64,000 bases of DNA from CBDAQA01 sp965198865. GTDB taxonomy: Bacteria > Planctomycetota > Phycisphaerae > Tepidisphaerales > Tepidisphaeraceae. Location of the stretch: positions 26,093-90,092 of the forward strand of contig CBDAQA010000027.1 of the NCBI GenBank assembly GCA_965198865.1. Reading direction: 5' to 3'. Positions within the stretch are counted from its first letter, which is position 1. The number at the start of each line of letters is the position of its first letter. The translations under genes were made by a program, and so were the position numbers. Below, piece by piece: positions 1 through 7,631 of this stretch. Below the pieces are notes generated by a model that ran no database searches, was not told the origin of the DNA, and was given only the letters and a program-made list of their open reading frames with translations.

Positions 1-9
1 AACGCGCGG

Positions 10-207
10 ATGGTCCACAAGATCAACGAGCTCGCCGCCCAGGTCGAGCGCTACCCGCTGGCCGCGATGTGCCGCCGCATGTCGATCGAGCGGACGGACG
101 AGCCGACCAGGCTCTACCCGCGCGAGGCATGGAACCTGATCGAGGCCCTCAAAAAGATCGGCGAGCGCAGCGACGCGCATGCGGGGGGGGGGGTGGGTGA
201 CGCGTGA
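10..207 (+). CDS. Small hypothetical protein, possibly 5'-truncated
   Basis: A 65-residue, charged protein with no family I recognise. The frame is open to the window edge upstream of the ATG, so the true start may lie outside. The stop overlaps the next start (TGATG), which suggests translational coupling. The two genes and the zinc-ribbon and methyltransferase genes downstream have the size and packing of phage accessory genes. Confidence 0.45.
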   Translation: MVHKINELAAQVERYPLAAMCRRMSIERTDEPTRLYPREAWNLIEALKKIGERSDAHAGGGVGDA

Positions 208-467
208 TGAACAGCGTGACGCTCCAGATCGGGCAGATGGTGCCGTGGCCGGAGTCGCCGGACGGGGTCGCCCAGGTGGACGACCTGCACCGGACGCGGG
301 TCACGATTCTGTACTGGCGACGGGGCCGGCTTTGCCGCGCGCAGCCGAGGGCGGCCGAGCTGGCGACGCTGATCCGCCGCCAGCCGCTGCTGATCACCGA
401 GCCGCCCAACGTGTTTCAGAGGGCGGCGCTCCCGCGGGCCAAGACGTTTGAGGTGCAGGGAGGATGA
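207..467 (+). CDS. Small hypothetical protein, coupled to upstream gene
   Basis: An 86-residue protein starting at the ATG that shares a base with the upstream stop (a GTG lies one codon earlier). It contains the stretch RVTILYWRRGRLCRAQPR and no recognised domain. The tight overlap supports a real two-gene unit. Function is unknown; a phage or mobile-element origin is inferred only from size and neighbours. Confidence 0.45.
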   Translation: MNSVTLQIGQMVPWPESPDGVAQVDDLHRTRVTILYWRRGRLCRAQPRAAELATLIRRQPLLITEPPNVFQRAALPRAKTFEVQGG

Positions 468-491
468 GCCGGGCCACGGAAGGCCCTTGTT

Positions 492-562
492 GGACGGGGT
501 AGCTCAGTGGCAACGAGCACTGCCATAAAGCCAAGGTTGCGGGTTCGAGCCCCGCCGCTCCA
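492..562 (+). tRNA. Degenerate tRNA-like sequence 1
   Basis: The D arm (GCTC/GAGC, 502-518) and T arm (GCGGG-TTCGAGC-CCCGC, 539-555) are textbook, and the U8-A9 position is kept. Only 20 bases separate the two arms, where a normal tRNA has about 23. No anticodon stem forms there, and the acceptor stem has at least two mismatches. It is therefore more likely a tRNA remnant or tRNA-like element than a working tRNA. No anticodon can be assigned with confidence, although a CAT triplet is present. Confidence 0.45.
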
Positions 563-563
563 C

Positions 564-634
564 TCGGGCGTAGCTCAATCGGATAGAGCACGGCAAAAGG
601 CAGAGGTCGCGGGTTCAAGTCCCGTCCCCGTTCA
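564..634 (+). tRNA. Degenerate tRNA-like sequence 2
   Basis: It begins about two bases after the first tRNA-like sequence. The D arm (573-589) and T arm (609-625, loop TTCAAGT) look normal, but the interval between them is about four bases too short, with no pairing anticodon stem, and the acceptor is poorly paired. The same kind of lesion in two adjacent copies is the notable point. Function as a tRNA is doubtful. Confidence 0.4.
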
Positions 635-646
635 TTGGAGGTCTTT

Positions 647-874
647 ATGTCGCTTCGACGCCGACCCAATTTCGCCGCTGCGCGATGGGATCCGATCAAC
701 GAGGGGTGGTGGACCAAGGCCCACAAGTTCGTGCCTCTCGACTTTGTGGAGCGAGCTTTGGCCGAACGCGACAGGGGCAACGTCGTCCCCATTCTCAACC
801 TGGTTGCCGACGCTATCGGCCAGGACGTCCAAGACCTGTACGACGTGGTTTGGCCCGGACGGCCGCGTGCCTGA
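647..874 (+). CDS. Small hypothetical protein
   Basis: A 75-residue protein starting at an ATG five bases after a clean GGAGG (637-641). It contains WWTKAHKFVPLDFVERALAE and no recognised domain. It ends 8 bases inside the next gene, so the two are probably translated together. The ribosome site directly abuts the tRNA-like sequence upstream, which would make that sequence the leader of this gene. Phage-type origin is inferred from context. Confidence 0.55.
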   Translation: MSLRRRPNFAAARWDPINEGWWTKAHKFVPLDFVERALAERDRGNVVPILNLVADAIGQDVQDLYDVVWPGRPRA

Positions 875-1172
875 CGACTACCCGCCCACCCTCCGCATCT
901 GCGACGCCATCTACGGCGTCGACCCCGCCGGCCCCGGCGGCAGCTACTCCGTCGGCGTCCCCTACGCCTACGACACCGCGGCCGGCCCCGGCCTGGCCCG
1001 CACCCTCCGCGTCGTCCTGGTCCGCTGCCCGTCCTGCGGTTCGCCCCTGCGCTCAGCGGACAAGGGCGAGCTGACGTGCGCCGCCCTCGCGTGCGGCGTT
1101 CGATGGTTCGCCGTGCGCGTCAGCGAGCCGGGGCCGTCGCCCGTACTGGCGCTGACCGATCAGCGGCCTTGA
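867..1172 (+). CDS. Small zinc-ribbon protein
   Basis: A GTG start overlaps the upstream stop by 8 bases. The 101-residue product has a C-terminal zinc ribbon: CPSC followed about 18 residues later by CAALAC. The N-terminal half (PPTLRICDAIYGVDPAG) has no family I know. Proteins of this size with one zinc ribbon are common among phage accessory genes, but no specific role can be named. Confidence 0.55.
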   Translation: MPDDYPPTLRICDAIYGVDPAGPGGSYSVGVPYAYDTAAGPGLARTLRVVLVRCPSCGSPLRSADKGELTCAALACGVRWFAVRVSEPGPSPVLALTDQRP

Positions 1173-1236
1173 ACCTGTCGCAGGCGATGCCAGTTGTTGC
1201 CCCGTCCCCCAGTGCGAGCGATGACCCGTTCATGGG

Positions 1237-1338
1237 ATGCCACGGACGGCCGCCCAATACATGCGGGACCGCCGGCAGCGCCAACCGCCGGCAGTCCCTG
1301 ACCGCCGCCCCGACCGACGCGAGGCAACGGCTACTGGC
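1237..1338 (+). CDS. Very small protein, MPRTAAQYMRDRRQRQ type (tentative)
   Basis: A 33-codon frame beginning MPRTAAQYMRDRRQR. It resembles the short basic AEYxREYRxRKK-like proteins seen in many phages. There is no convincing ribosome site, so this is tentative. If it is not a gene, 1173-1359 holds nothing I can recognise. Confidence 0.3.
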
Positions 1339-1359
1339 TGATTCGGCCAGGGAGCCCGC

Positions 1360-2127
1360 TTGCTTAACCAACACCGCCCGTCGAGCCGACCCCAGCTCGT
1401 TGCGTTCCTGCGTTCGACCGACCCGTTCCTCTTCCTGCGCGGCAGCGCGGTACATCGCCTCGCCCAGATGCCAGACGGATCGATCGACGCCTTCGTGACC
1501 GATCCGCCCTACGGGATCGAGCTCCGCCTGGGCACGCGAGTGCCCGGCTCCAACTCAATCCGTGGCGACGGCCGCGACGCCGCACGCCGACTGTGGCGCG
1601 CAGCGTTGCCCGAGATGTTTCGCGTGGCCAAGCCGGACACGCTCCACCTCGTGTTCGGGACACACAAGTCGCCTTGGATGCACGACGCGCTGGCGCGTCA
1701 CTTCCGCGTGGTCGGCTGCATCGTTTGGGACAAGCGGATCATCGGCCTCGGCCACTACCTGCGCCCCCGGTGGGAAATGATCTACGCCTGCGCAAAGGGG
1801 CGGCCGCACCGTCGCGGAACCGCGCCGGCCGACGTGTGGGAGCAGGCACGGATCGTCAAGACCCATCACCCGTGCGAGAAGCCCGTTCAGCTGCTACGCC
1901 GCGCCGTCCGTCTCGCGTGCCCGCCGGGCGGCCTGGTCGGCGACCCCTTCGCAGGGATCGCGTCAACCGGCGTGGCGGCGCTGGAGGAGGACTGCCGATT
2001 CTTCGGGGTGGAGATCGCGCGTCAGCACTGGCAGCTTGGGCAGGCCAGGCTCATCGAGAGGGCGCGCTTTGCGCGCGCTGCGCGCTTTTCTTCAAACGGC
2101 GATCAGCCCCCAGTCGACGCGTCGTAA
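1360..2127 (+). CDS. DNA methyltransferase (N4/N6 class, DPPY motif)
   Basis: A 255-residue site-specific DNA methyltransferase. The catalytic motif IV is TDPPYGIE (residues about 47-54). The AdoMet-binding motif DPFAGIASTG comes late (about residue 195), and HHPCEKPVQLL precedes it, the order of the beta class of N6-adenine/N4-cytosine enzymes. The start is TTG behind GGAG. No restriction endonuclease is visible next to it, so it is an orphan or phage self-protection enzyme. The last 20 residues are low-complexity and lie over a GCGCGC-rich stem. Base specificity cannot be read from sequence. Confidence 0.85.
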   Translation: MLNQHRPSSRPQLVAFLRSTDPFLFLRGSAVHRLAQMPDGSIDAFVTDPPYGIELRLGTRVPGSNSIRGDGRDAARRLWRAALPEMFRVAKPDTLHLVFGTHKSPWMHDALARHFRVVGCIVWDKRIIGLGHYLRPRWEMIYACAKGRPHRRGTAPADVWEQARIVKTHHPCEKPVQLLRRAVRLACPPGGLVGDPFAGIASTGVAALEEDCRFFGVEIARQHWQLGQARLIERARFARAARFSSNGDQPPVDAS

Positions 2128-2468
2128 ACCTAGCATCGAAGCACTCTCGCGCCCCATGGCCCGGCAAAGCGCGCCCGTCCGGAGTCGACCTCATTTCCCC
2201 GTCCATTGAGGCCGCCGTCCGCTGTAGCGACTCAGATGCGATTCCGTCGTAACTCGTGTGCCAGCCGGGCCGTCTCGTCCGGCTGTGGCCGAGTGCGTCC
2301 GTCCGTGTCTGCCTGTCCATTCACACGTTCTGCGGTCGCTGCGCACCGGCTTTGAACGACCGCGTGCGATGCGCTGGGGTGCTTCGATCTCACCGCGAGT
2401 GCCCGCCGATCGGGGTCACCGCGGTACGATCTGGAAAACGCTGACCGCCCGTCCCAGAGCCACTGTCC
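2128..2468 (+). other. Intergenic stretch, nothing recognised
   Basis: 341 bases between the methyltransferase and the sulfatase. I see no convincing short gene, hairpin terminator or sigma-70 promoter in it. It is the junction between the phage-like left end and ordinary chromosome. Confidence 0.4.
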
Positions 2469-4022
2469 ATGACCAACCCTTCCACTCCAGGCTCGAACCC
2501 GCCGATGAGCCGTCGTCGGTTCCTCGAAACCGGTGCCGTGGCGATCGTCGCCGGGGCGGGCGCGTCGCAACTGCTCGGCGCGGCGACCCGTCCGCGCAGG
2601 CCCAACATCCTGTTCCTGATGGACGACCAGCACCGGGGCGACACGCTCGGCGTGGCCGGCCACCCGTGCGTCCAGACGCCCAACATCGATCGGCTGGCGC
2701 GGGAGGGGGCCTACTTCCCCCAGGCGTACGCGTCGGTCCCCAGCTGCCTGGCGGCGCGGGCGTCGATCCTGACCGGCCGGTCGCCGTGGGGGCATGGCAT
2801 GCTCGGCTACACCCATCAGGCCAAGCGGTGGCCCTTCGAGGGACCCACCGCCCTGCGCGACGCCGGCTACCACACGGTGGTGGTCGGCAAGAACCACTTC
2901 AACCCCTGGCGCAACCCGCACGGCTACGAGGCCGAGCAGCTGTACGACGGCCTGCCCGAATGCGACCGCCGCGACGACTACGGCCTGTGGCTGGCCAAGG
3001 TCGCCCCCGGCGTCGACGAGCACGCGACCGGCCTCGGTTGGAACGACCGCGGCGGCAAGCCCTGGCCCCACGCCGATCACCTGCACCCCACCGAGTGGAC
3101 CGGCCGGCAGGCGGTCGACTTCCTGTCCGGCTACCGGGACGAGAAGCCGTTCTTCCTCAAGGTGTCGTTCCACCGCCCCCACTCGCCGTTCGACCCGGTC
3201 GCCAAGTGGTTCGACCACTACGGCAAGGTTGAGCTGCCGCGGCCGGCCGTCGGCGACTGGGCCGAACGGTGGTTCGGCGGGTACACGCCGCCCTGCGCGC
3301 CGTCGGCCGCCCGCGCGAACCTGCCCTGGGAGGACGTCCGCAACGGTCGCCAGGGGTACTACGGCGCGATCAGCCACGTCGACGAGCAGGTGGGCCGGGT
3401 GCTGGCCGCGCTGGAGAAGCGCGGCGACCTGGAGCGCACGCTGATCGTGTTCGCGTCCGACCACGGCGAGATGGTCGGCGACCACCACCTGTGGCGCAAG
3501 ACCCACGCGATGGAGGGGTCGGTGCGCGTGCCCATGATCGTCCGCTGGGGCGACGAGCTGATGACCGCCAAGCGGGGCCAGGTCCTGCCGCAACTGGCCG
3601 AGCTGCGCGACCTGGTCCCCACGTTCCTCGACGCCGCCGGCGTCGGCTGCCCCAAGGAGCTGGAAGGACGGTCCCTGCTCGACCCCGTCCGCGGCACCGC
3701 CGGCGGGTGGCGCACGCAGGTCGACCTGGAGCACTCGACCTGCTACTTCGAGGACGACGCCTGGACCGCCCTGACCGACGGCCGGGTCAAGTACGTCTAC
3801 TTCGCCTATGACGGCCGGCAGCTGCTCTTCGATCTGGCCGCCGACCCGACCGAGCTTCACGACCTGGCCGCCGACCCCGCACACGCCGAGACGCTCAAGG
3901 CGTGGCGGCAGCGGATGGTCGAGCACCTGTCCGTCCGCGGCCCGCTGTGGGCGAGGGACGGCGAGCTCCAACTGCGAACGAGGCCCATGCCGTACGGGGC
4001 GAACTTTCCCCGCGAGGCCTGA
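2469..4022 (+). CDS. Tat-exported sulfatase
   Basis: A 517-residue alkaline-phosphatase-superfamily sulfatase, a class that removes sulfate from polysaccharides and is abundant in Planctomycetes. A twin-arginine signal (SRRRFLETG, residues 14-22) predicts export. The metal-binding FLMDDQHRGDT is at about 49-59. The residue to be converted to formylglycine is Cys93 in PSCLAARASILTGR, a CxAxR core in place of the usual CxPxR; CxAxR is accepted by anaerobic-type maturases. A second metal site is DHGEMVGDHH near 331. A start at the internal Met13 is possible. No maturase gene is in the window. Confidence 0.9.
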   Translation: MTNPSTPGSNPPMSRRRFLETGAVAIVAGAGASQLLGAATRPRRPNILFLMDDQHRGDTLGVAGHPCVQTPNIDRLAREGAYFPQAYASVPSCLAARASILTGRSPWGHGMLGYTHQAKRWPFEGPTALRDAGYHTVVVGKNHFNPWRNPHGYEAEQLYDGLPECDRRDDYGLWLAKVAPGVDEHATGLGWNDRGGKPWPHADHLHPTEWTGRQAVDFLSGYRDEKPFFLKVSFHRPHSPFDPVAKWFDHYGKVELPRPAVGDWAERWFGGYTPPCAPSAARANLPWEDVRNGRQGYYGAISHVDEQVGRVLAALEKRGDLERTLIVFASDHGEMVGDHHLWRKTHAMEGSVRVPMIVRWGDELMTAKRGQVLPQLAELRDLVPTFLDAAGVGCPKELEGRSLLDPVRGTAGGWRTQVDLEHSTCYFEDDAWTALTDGRVKYVYFAYDGRQLLFDLAADPTELHDLAADPAHAETLKAWRQRMVEHLSVRGPLWARDGELQLRTRPMPYGANFPREA

Positions 4023-4067
4023 CCCTCAGCCCTTGCTGATGAAGTGGTCAACCGCTCTGTTGAGCCC

Positions 4068-4745
4068 ATGAACCCCATCGCGCCCGGGTATCACGCCGAC
4101 GCCGAGCTGTCGCCCGGCAGCTACCGCTGCGCGGATGACCTCGGCCGCCGGTGGGTGCTGAAGCGGTTGCCCGACGATTGCCGCCACGGCGACGGCATCC
4201 ACCCCGCCATCCGCGAACGGCTGGCGCGCGTCCGCGAGCTGGCCCACGCCCGCGCCGCCACGCTGGCCACGGTCGTCCGCGGGACCGACGGCGCCTACCT
4301 CGTCTGGACCCACGTCGACGGCCGCTCGCTCGACCAGGTCACGCCGACGGTCGACACGTTCCCCGCCCTCGCCCGCGGTCTCGCCTCGGCCGTGGAAACC
4401 CTGCACGCCCGCGGCCTGGTCCACGGCGCGCTCACGCCCGGCAACGTGATCGTCGCCCCGGCCGGCGACGTGTGGATCACCCACGTCAGCCCCTACCTGT
4501 GGGCCAACCCCGCCGACGACGTCCGCGCCGTCGCCGACCTGCTCCGCCCGCTCGCATCGGCGCTCTCCCTGCCATTGCCCGACGCCGCCGACGATCTGCA
4601 CGACCTGGCCAACCGCTGGTCCGCCCCGCCCGCGCCACCGGTCGCCGACCCCGAGCCCCACCGCCGATCCCTGTGGGCCGCCCTCGCCGTCGCGGGGCTC
4701 GCCGTCGCCGCCGCCATGGCCATCGCACACTGGGCGAAGCGGTAG
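4068..4745 (+). CDS. Membrane-anchored protein-kinase-like pseudokinase
   Basis: 225 residues resembling a truncated Hanks-type kinase fold. A VLK lysine (K32) and the catalytic-loop context survive, but the HRDxKPxN motif reads HGALTPGNVIV (about residue 119), so the catalytic Asp is Ala and the Lys is Thr. No DFG follows; the place is taken by ITHVSP. The C-lobe is shortened, and a single membrane segment near residues 205-220 ends the protein. It is probably a non-catalytic binding or scaffold protein at the membrane. An in-frame GTG at 4044 is an alternative start. It follows the sulfatase by 45 bases. Confidence 0.6.
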   Translation: MNPIAPGYHADAELSPGSYRCADDLGRRWVLKRLPDDCRHGDGIHPAIRERLARVRELAHARAATLATVVRGTDGAYLVWTHVDGRSLDQVTPTVDTFPALARGLASAVETLHARGLVHGALTPGNVIVAPAGDVWITHVSPYLWANPADDVRAVADLLRPLASALSLPLPDAADDLHDLANRWSAPPAPPVADPEPHRRSLWAALAVAGLAVAAAMAIAHWAKR

Positions 4746-4748
4746 CCC

Positions 4749-4838
4749 AGGAGCCGCGCACGAGGGTACGCCGCAGTAGGCGGGTTTGCCCGCCGCGAAG
4801 AGCCGCTTACTGCGGAGTACCTTCGTACGCGGCTCCTT
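4749..4838 (+). repeat. Imperfect 90-base palindrome (AGGAGCCGCGCACG family)
   Basis: The left arm starts AGGAGCCGCGCACGAGGGTA and the right arm ends TACGCGGCTCCT. They pair over about 34 bases each with a few mismatches around a short loop. The outer sequence recurs at 18563-18599. Lying between two genes, it could act as a transcription barrier, but there is no T-run. Confidence 0.7.
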
Positions 4839-4940
4839 CCGCCCCCAATTTCACCCGTCCCCGCTTTACAAAAACCGCCCCGCACCCCACAGTGACCCGC
4901 GGGCGGGGCAGAGGTTCTGGGCGACGAAGAAGAAGACCGC

Positions 4941-6623
4941 ATGCGGCGTCCGAGGCAGTTCGCGTTGGTGTGCCTGATCGCCGCGGCGATCGCCGGGGCG
5001 TTCGCGCCCGCGGCGGCGGCCGAGCGGGGGCTCCTGGCCCACGCCGCCGGCGACTCGCTGTGGGTCGCGGCGGTCGTCTCCCGCCCGGCCGACTCGTACG
5101 GCCCACCGGCCGGCAACGCGCCGGCGTCGCCGTCGGTGCTCACGCAGATCTGGGCCCGCCCCAGCCAGCCGGGCAAGCCGTGGCGGCTGCTCACCGTGCT
5201 CCCGGGCCGGGTCACGTCGATGGGGTCGCGCGACACGCAGCTGGCCGTGCTGATGGCCGGCGGGCAGTGGATGACCGTGTACGACGGCGGCTCGGCGAGC
5301 GGCCAGCCGCTGCCGGCGGGGGGGCGGCTCGTCACGCTGGCCGACGACGGCCACGGGCTCTGGGCCGTCGGCGTCGTGCGCGGCGGCATCGCCAAGGCCC
5401 GGGCCGACCTCGACCGCATGGCGGCCGCCACGCAGGCGTCGTCGTCCGACCAGCCCTACGCCCTCACCACCCGCCCCACGACGGCCGCCGCCCCAACCGA
5501 TGCCGCGTCGGACCTGGCCGCCCCGGTCGTGTTCCGCCAGGACGGCGGTCGCTGGGCTGCGGTGGCCGAGCTGCCGCCGGGCATGACGACCGAGGAGCTG
5601 TCCGTCGTCGTCGTCGGCCGAACGCCGACCGTCGCCGCCCGCGTCGCCGACGGGTCGATCCGCATCAGCCGGTGGCACGATGGGAACTGGGACGAGGTGG
5701 GCCGGTTCCACCCCGGCGGACAGCAGGCCGGCGCCGCGTTCGCGCTCGTCTCCAACGGCAACGGCACCGCCCTGTGGTTGACGCCCGGCGGGACCGACCC
5801 CGGTACGATCCGGCCGTTGGCGACCGGCGCGGCCGAGCCCGACGTCCGGCAGCTGAAGTGGGTCGGCCCGCCACCCCTGACCGCCACGCCCGCCGTCGCC
5901 GTCGCCGCGGGATACCTGCGCGTGATCGGCGTCGGCGGCGCGAAGGTGAACGAGCCGGGCAAGCCGTACGAGCAGCGCTACGAGATGAACGGCACGCCCG
6001 TCGGCGGCCCCACCGAGGTGCTCGTCCCCAGCGAGGGCGACACCACGTTCCTCGTCTGGGTCCAGGGGCTGCTGCTGGCGTCGCTGGCGTTCGCGATCGG
6101 CACCAGCGTCTACCGCCAGGTGACGCCCGGCTCGGCGCTGAACGCCGGTGCCAAGCGCGACGACGACGCGGCCGCCGCCGACGTCGCCCCCGCGCCGCTG
6201 GGCGCCCGCGCCGCCGCCGGGGCGATCGACCTGCTCCCGCTGGCCGGGTGCGCCCTGGTCGCGCTGGTCACCGCCGCCCGCCACCCCGAGCCGACCCTGC
6301 CCGCCGGCATCGTCTGGCTGCTGGTGACCGGCGTCGCCATCTACCTGGCGCACACGACGCTGCTGGAGGCGCTGACCGCCCGCACGGCCGGCAAGTGGAT
6401 GACCGGCCTGCGCGTGGCCACGCTCGACGGGGGTCGCCCGGCCGTGTGGCAGCTGGTCGCCCGCAACGGGCTGCGCGTGCTCGACCCGCTCGTCTGGATC
6501 GTCCTGTCCCCCCTGCGCCAGCGGACGGCCGACGTGCTGGCCGGCACGATCGTCGTGCGCGAGGCGGCCCCGGCATCCCCCGCCGCGGAGCCGCCGTCCC
6601 CCCCAACGGAGCCCGGAACGTGA
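4941..6623 (+). CDS. RDD-domain membrane protein with secreted N-terminal region
   Basis: 560 residues. An N-terminal signal (about 1-27, ending AAAA) is followed by a roughly 350-residue extracytoplasmic region with repeated W/R-rich beta-like stretches and no family I recognise. A membrane segment sits near residue 375. A C-terminal RDD domain (about 415-540) has two or three membrane spans and GKWMTGLRV and LRQRTADVLAG, the conserved family blocks. RDD proteins are often transporter- or ion-related, but the role is not settled. Its stop overlaps the next start (GTGA), so the pair is probably one transcript. Confidence 0.75.
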   Translation: MRRPRQFALVCLIAAAIAGAFAPAAAAERGLLAHAAGDSLWVAAVVSRPADSYGPPAGNAPASPSVLTQIWARPSQPGKPWRLLTVLPGRVTSMGSRDTQLAVLMAGGQWMTVYDGGSASGQPLPAGGRLVTLADDGHGLWAVGVVRGGIAKARADLDRMAAATQASSSDQPYALTTRPTTAAAPTDAASDLAAPVVFRQDGGRWAAVAELPPGMTTEELSVVVVGRTPTVAARVADGSIRISRWHDGNWDEVGRFHPGGQQAGAAFALVSNGNGTALWLTPGGTDPGTIRPLATGAAEPDVRQLKWVGPPPLTATPAVAVAAGYLRVIGVGGAKVNEPGKPYEQRYEMNGTPVGGPTEVLVPSEGDTTFLVWVQGLLLASLAFAIGTSVYRQVTPGSALNAGAKRDDDAAAADVAPAPLGARAAAGAIDLLPLAGCALVALVTAARHPEPTLPAGIVWLLVTGVAIYLAHTTLLEALTARTAGKWMTGLRVATLDGGRPAVWQLVARNGLRVLDPLVWIVLSPLRQRTADVLAGTIVVREAAPASPAAEPPSPPTEPGT

Positions 6624-7546
6624 GCGCCACGCGCGACGGTCGATGGTGGGTGGTCGTGTGCGTCGCGGTCGCGTCGGCAGGCGCGGCCCCATCGACCAAC
6701 CCGCCGGCCACCCAGCCGGTCGCCCCCCGGCCCGTTCACCACGACCCGGTGCTGCCGCCCCCGTTGGCGCCGCCGGCGTCTCAGCCGACGACCGCCACTG
6801 CGCCGCCGCCGCCCAAGCCAGCGGTGGTCGCGCCACCACCCCTGCCGAAGCCCGTGCCCCCGCCGGCCAGCCAACCGGCACCTCCGATCACCACGACGGC
6901 CCCGCTGCCGATCCCCGACCCCGTGTCGTACTGGGCCGGCTTGGTCGCAGGTCGCCGCATCCGCGCCCGCTTGGCCGAGGACGGCCGCGGGTTCGACGAC
7001 ATGGTCGTGCTCAAGGGGGTCATCGACGGCCTGGCCGACGGCAACCCCGCCTACCCGCGGGCCGACGTGCAGGCGGCCGTCGACCAGCTGCAGGCCAACG
7101 TGCTGCAGCGCCGCGCCGAGAAGCGCGCCGCCGAGGAGCCCGCCTTCCGGCGGCTGGCCGACGACAACGCCCAGCGCACCCGCGACCTGCTCGCCCAGAA
7201 CGCCAAGCTGCCCGACGTCCGCGTCCGACCCGACGGCGTTCAGGTCCGCACGCTGCACGACGGCACCGGCCGCCCGGTCGCCGCCGCCAAGGCGATCATC
7301 GCGCGCCTGACCGTGTCGTTGGCCGACGGCACGCTGATCGCCGCCGCCGACCCCGCCCGCCCGGCCAAGCTGGTGCTGGCCGACGCGCTGCCCGCCCTGT
7401 CCGACGCCGCGCGCACCATGCGCGTCGGCGACCGGTGGCAGGTCGTGCTCCCGTCCGACAAGGCGTACGGCCTAGCCGGCGACCCGCCGATGATCGGCCC
7501 GAACCAGGCGTTGACGTACGATGTGGAAGTGGTCGACGTGGAGTGA
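6620..7546 (+). CDS. FKBP-type peptidyl-prolyl isomerase, exported
   Basis: 308 residues starting at a GTG that overlaps the upstream stop. A short hydrophobic leader is followed by about 75 residues of Pro-rich linker (PPPPKPAVVAPPP and similar). A helical FKBP N-terminal dimerisation region (SYWAGLVAGRRI, about 100-190) and a C-terminal FKBP fold ending in QALTYDVEVVDVE complete it. The architecture matches Mip/FkpA-like periplasmic foldases. The canonical catalytic core is divergent, so isomerase activity is inferred from fold rather than from residues. Confidence 0.75.
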   Translation: MSATRDGRWWVVVCVAVASAGAAPSTNPPATQPVAPRPVHHDPVLPPPLAPPASQPTTATAPPPPKPAVVAPPPLPKPVPPPASQPAPPITTTAPLPIPDPVSYWAGLVAGRRIRARLAEDGRGFDDMVVLKGVIDGLADGNPAYPRADVQAAVDQLQANVLQRRAEKRAAEEPAFRRLADDNAQRTRDLLAQNAKLPDVRVRPDGVQVRTLHDGTGRPVAAAKAIIARLTVSLADGTLIAAADPARPAKLVLADALPALSDAARTMRVGDRWQVVLPSDKAYGLAGDPPMIGPNQALTYDVEVVDVE

Positions 7547-7559
7547 ATCCCACCCATTG

Positions 7560-7618
7560 CCCCCCCGCTTTGCGGGGGATTTTCCGGGCGGGAAGAACAC
7601 CCCCGCAGAGCGGGGGGC
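7560..7618 (+). repeat. GC-rich inverted repeat between fkp-like gene and next gene
   Basis: GCCCCCCGCTTTGCGGGGG and CCCCCGCAGAGCGGGGGGC flank a 21-base centre. Each arm can also fold on itself. It sits immediately before the ribosome site of the next gene, so it could be a weak terminator, an mRNA structure or a dispersed palindrome. Confidence 0.6.
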
Positions 7619-7631
7619 TAACGGAGGAGCC

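Noticed and set aside
2232..3971. Long open frame on the minus strand antisense to the sulfatase
   Set aside because: It lies entirely over the sulfatase, has no ribosome site and its residue make-up is a GC-rich codon shadow (Pro/Gly/Ala/Arg/Val); the sulfatase frame is unmistakable.
7560..7618. Riboswitch before the coiled-coil protein gene
   Set aside because: The GC-rich arms do not match a known aptamer; a dispersed palindrome is simpler.
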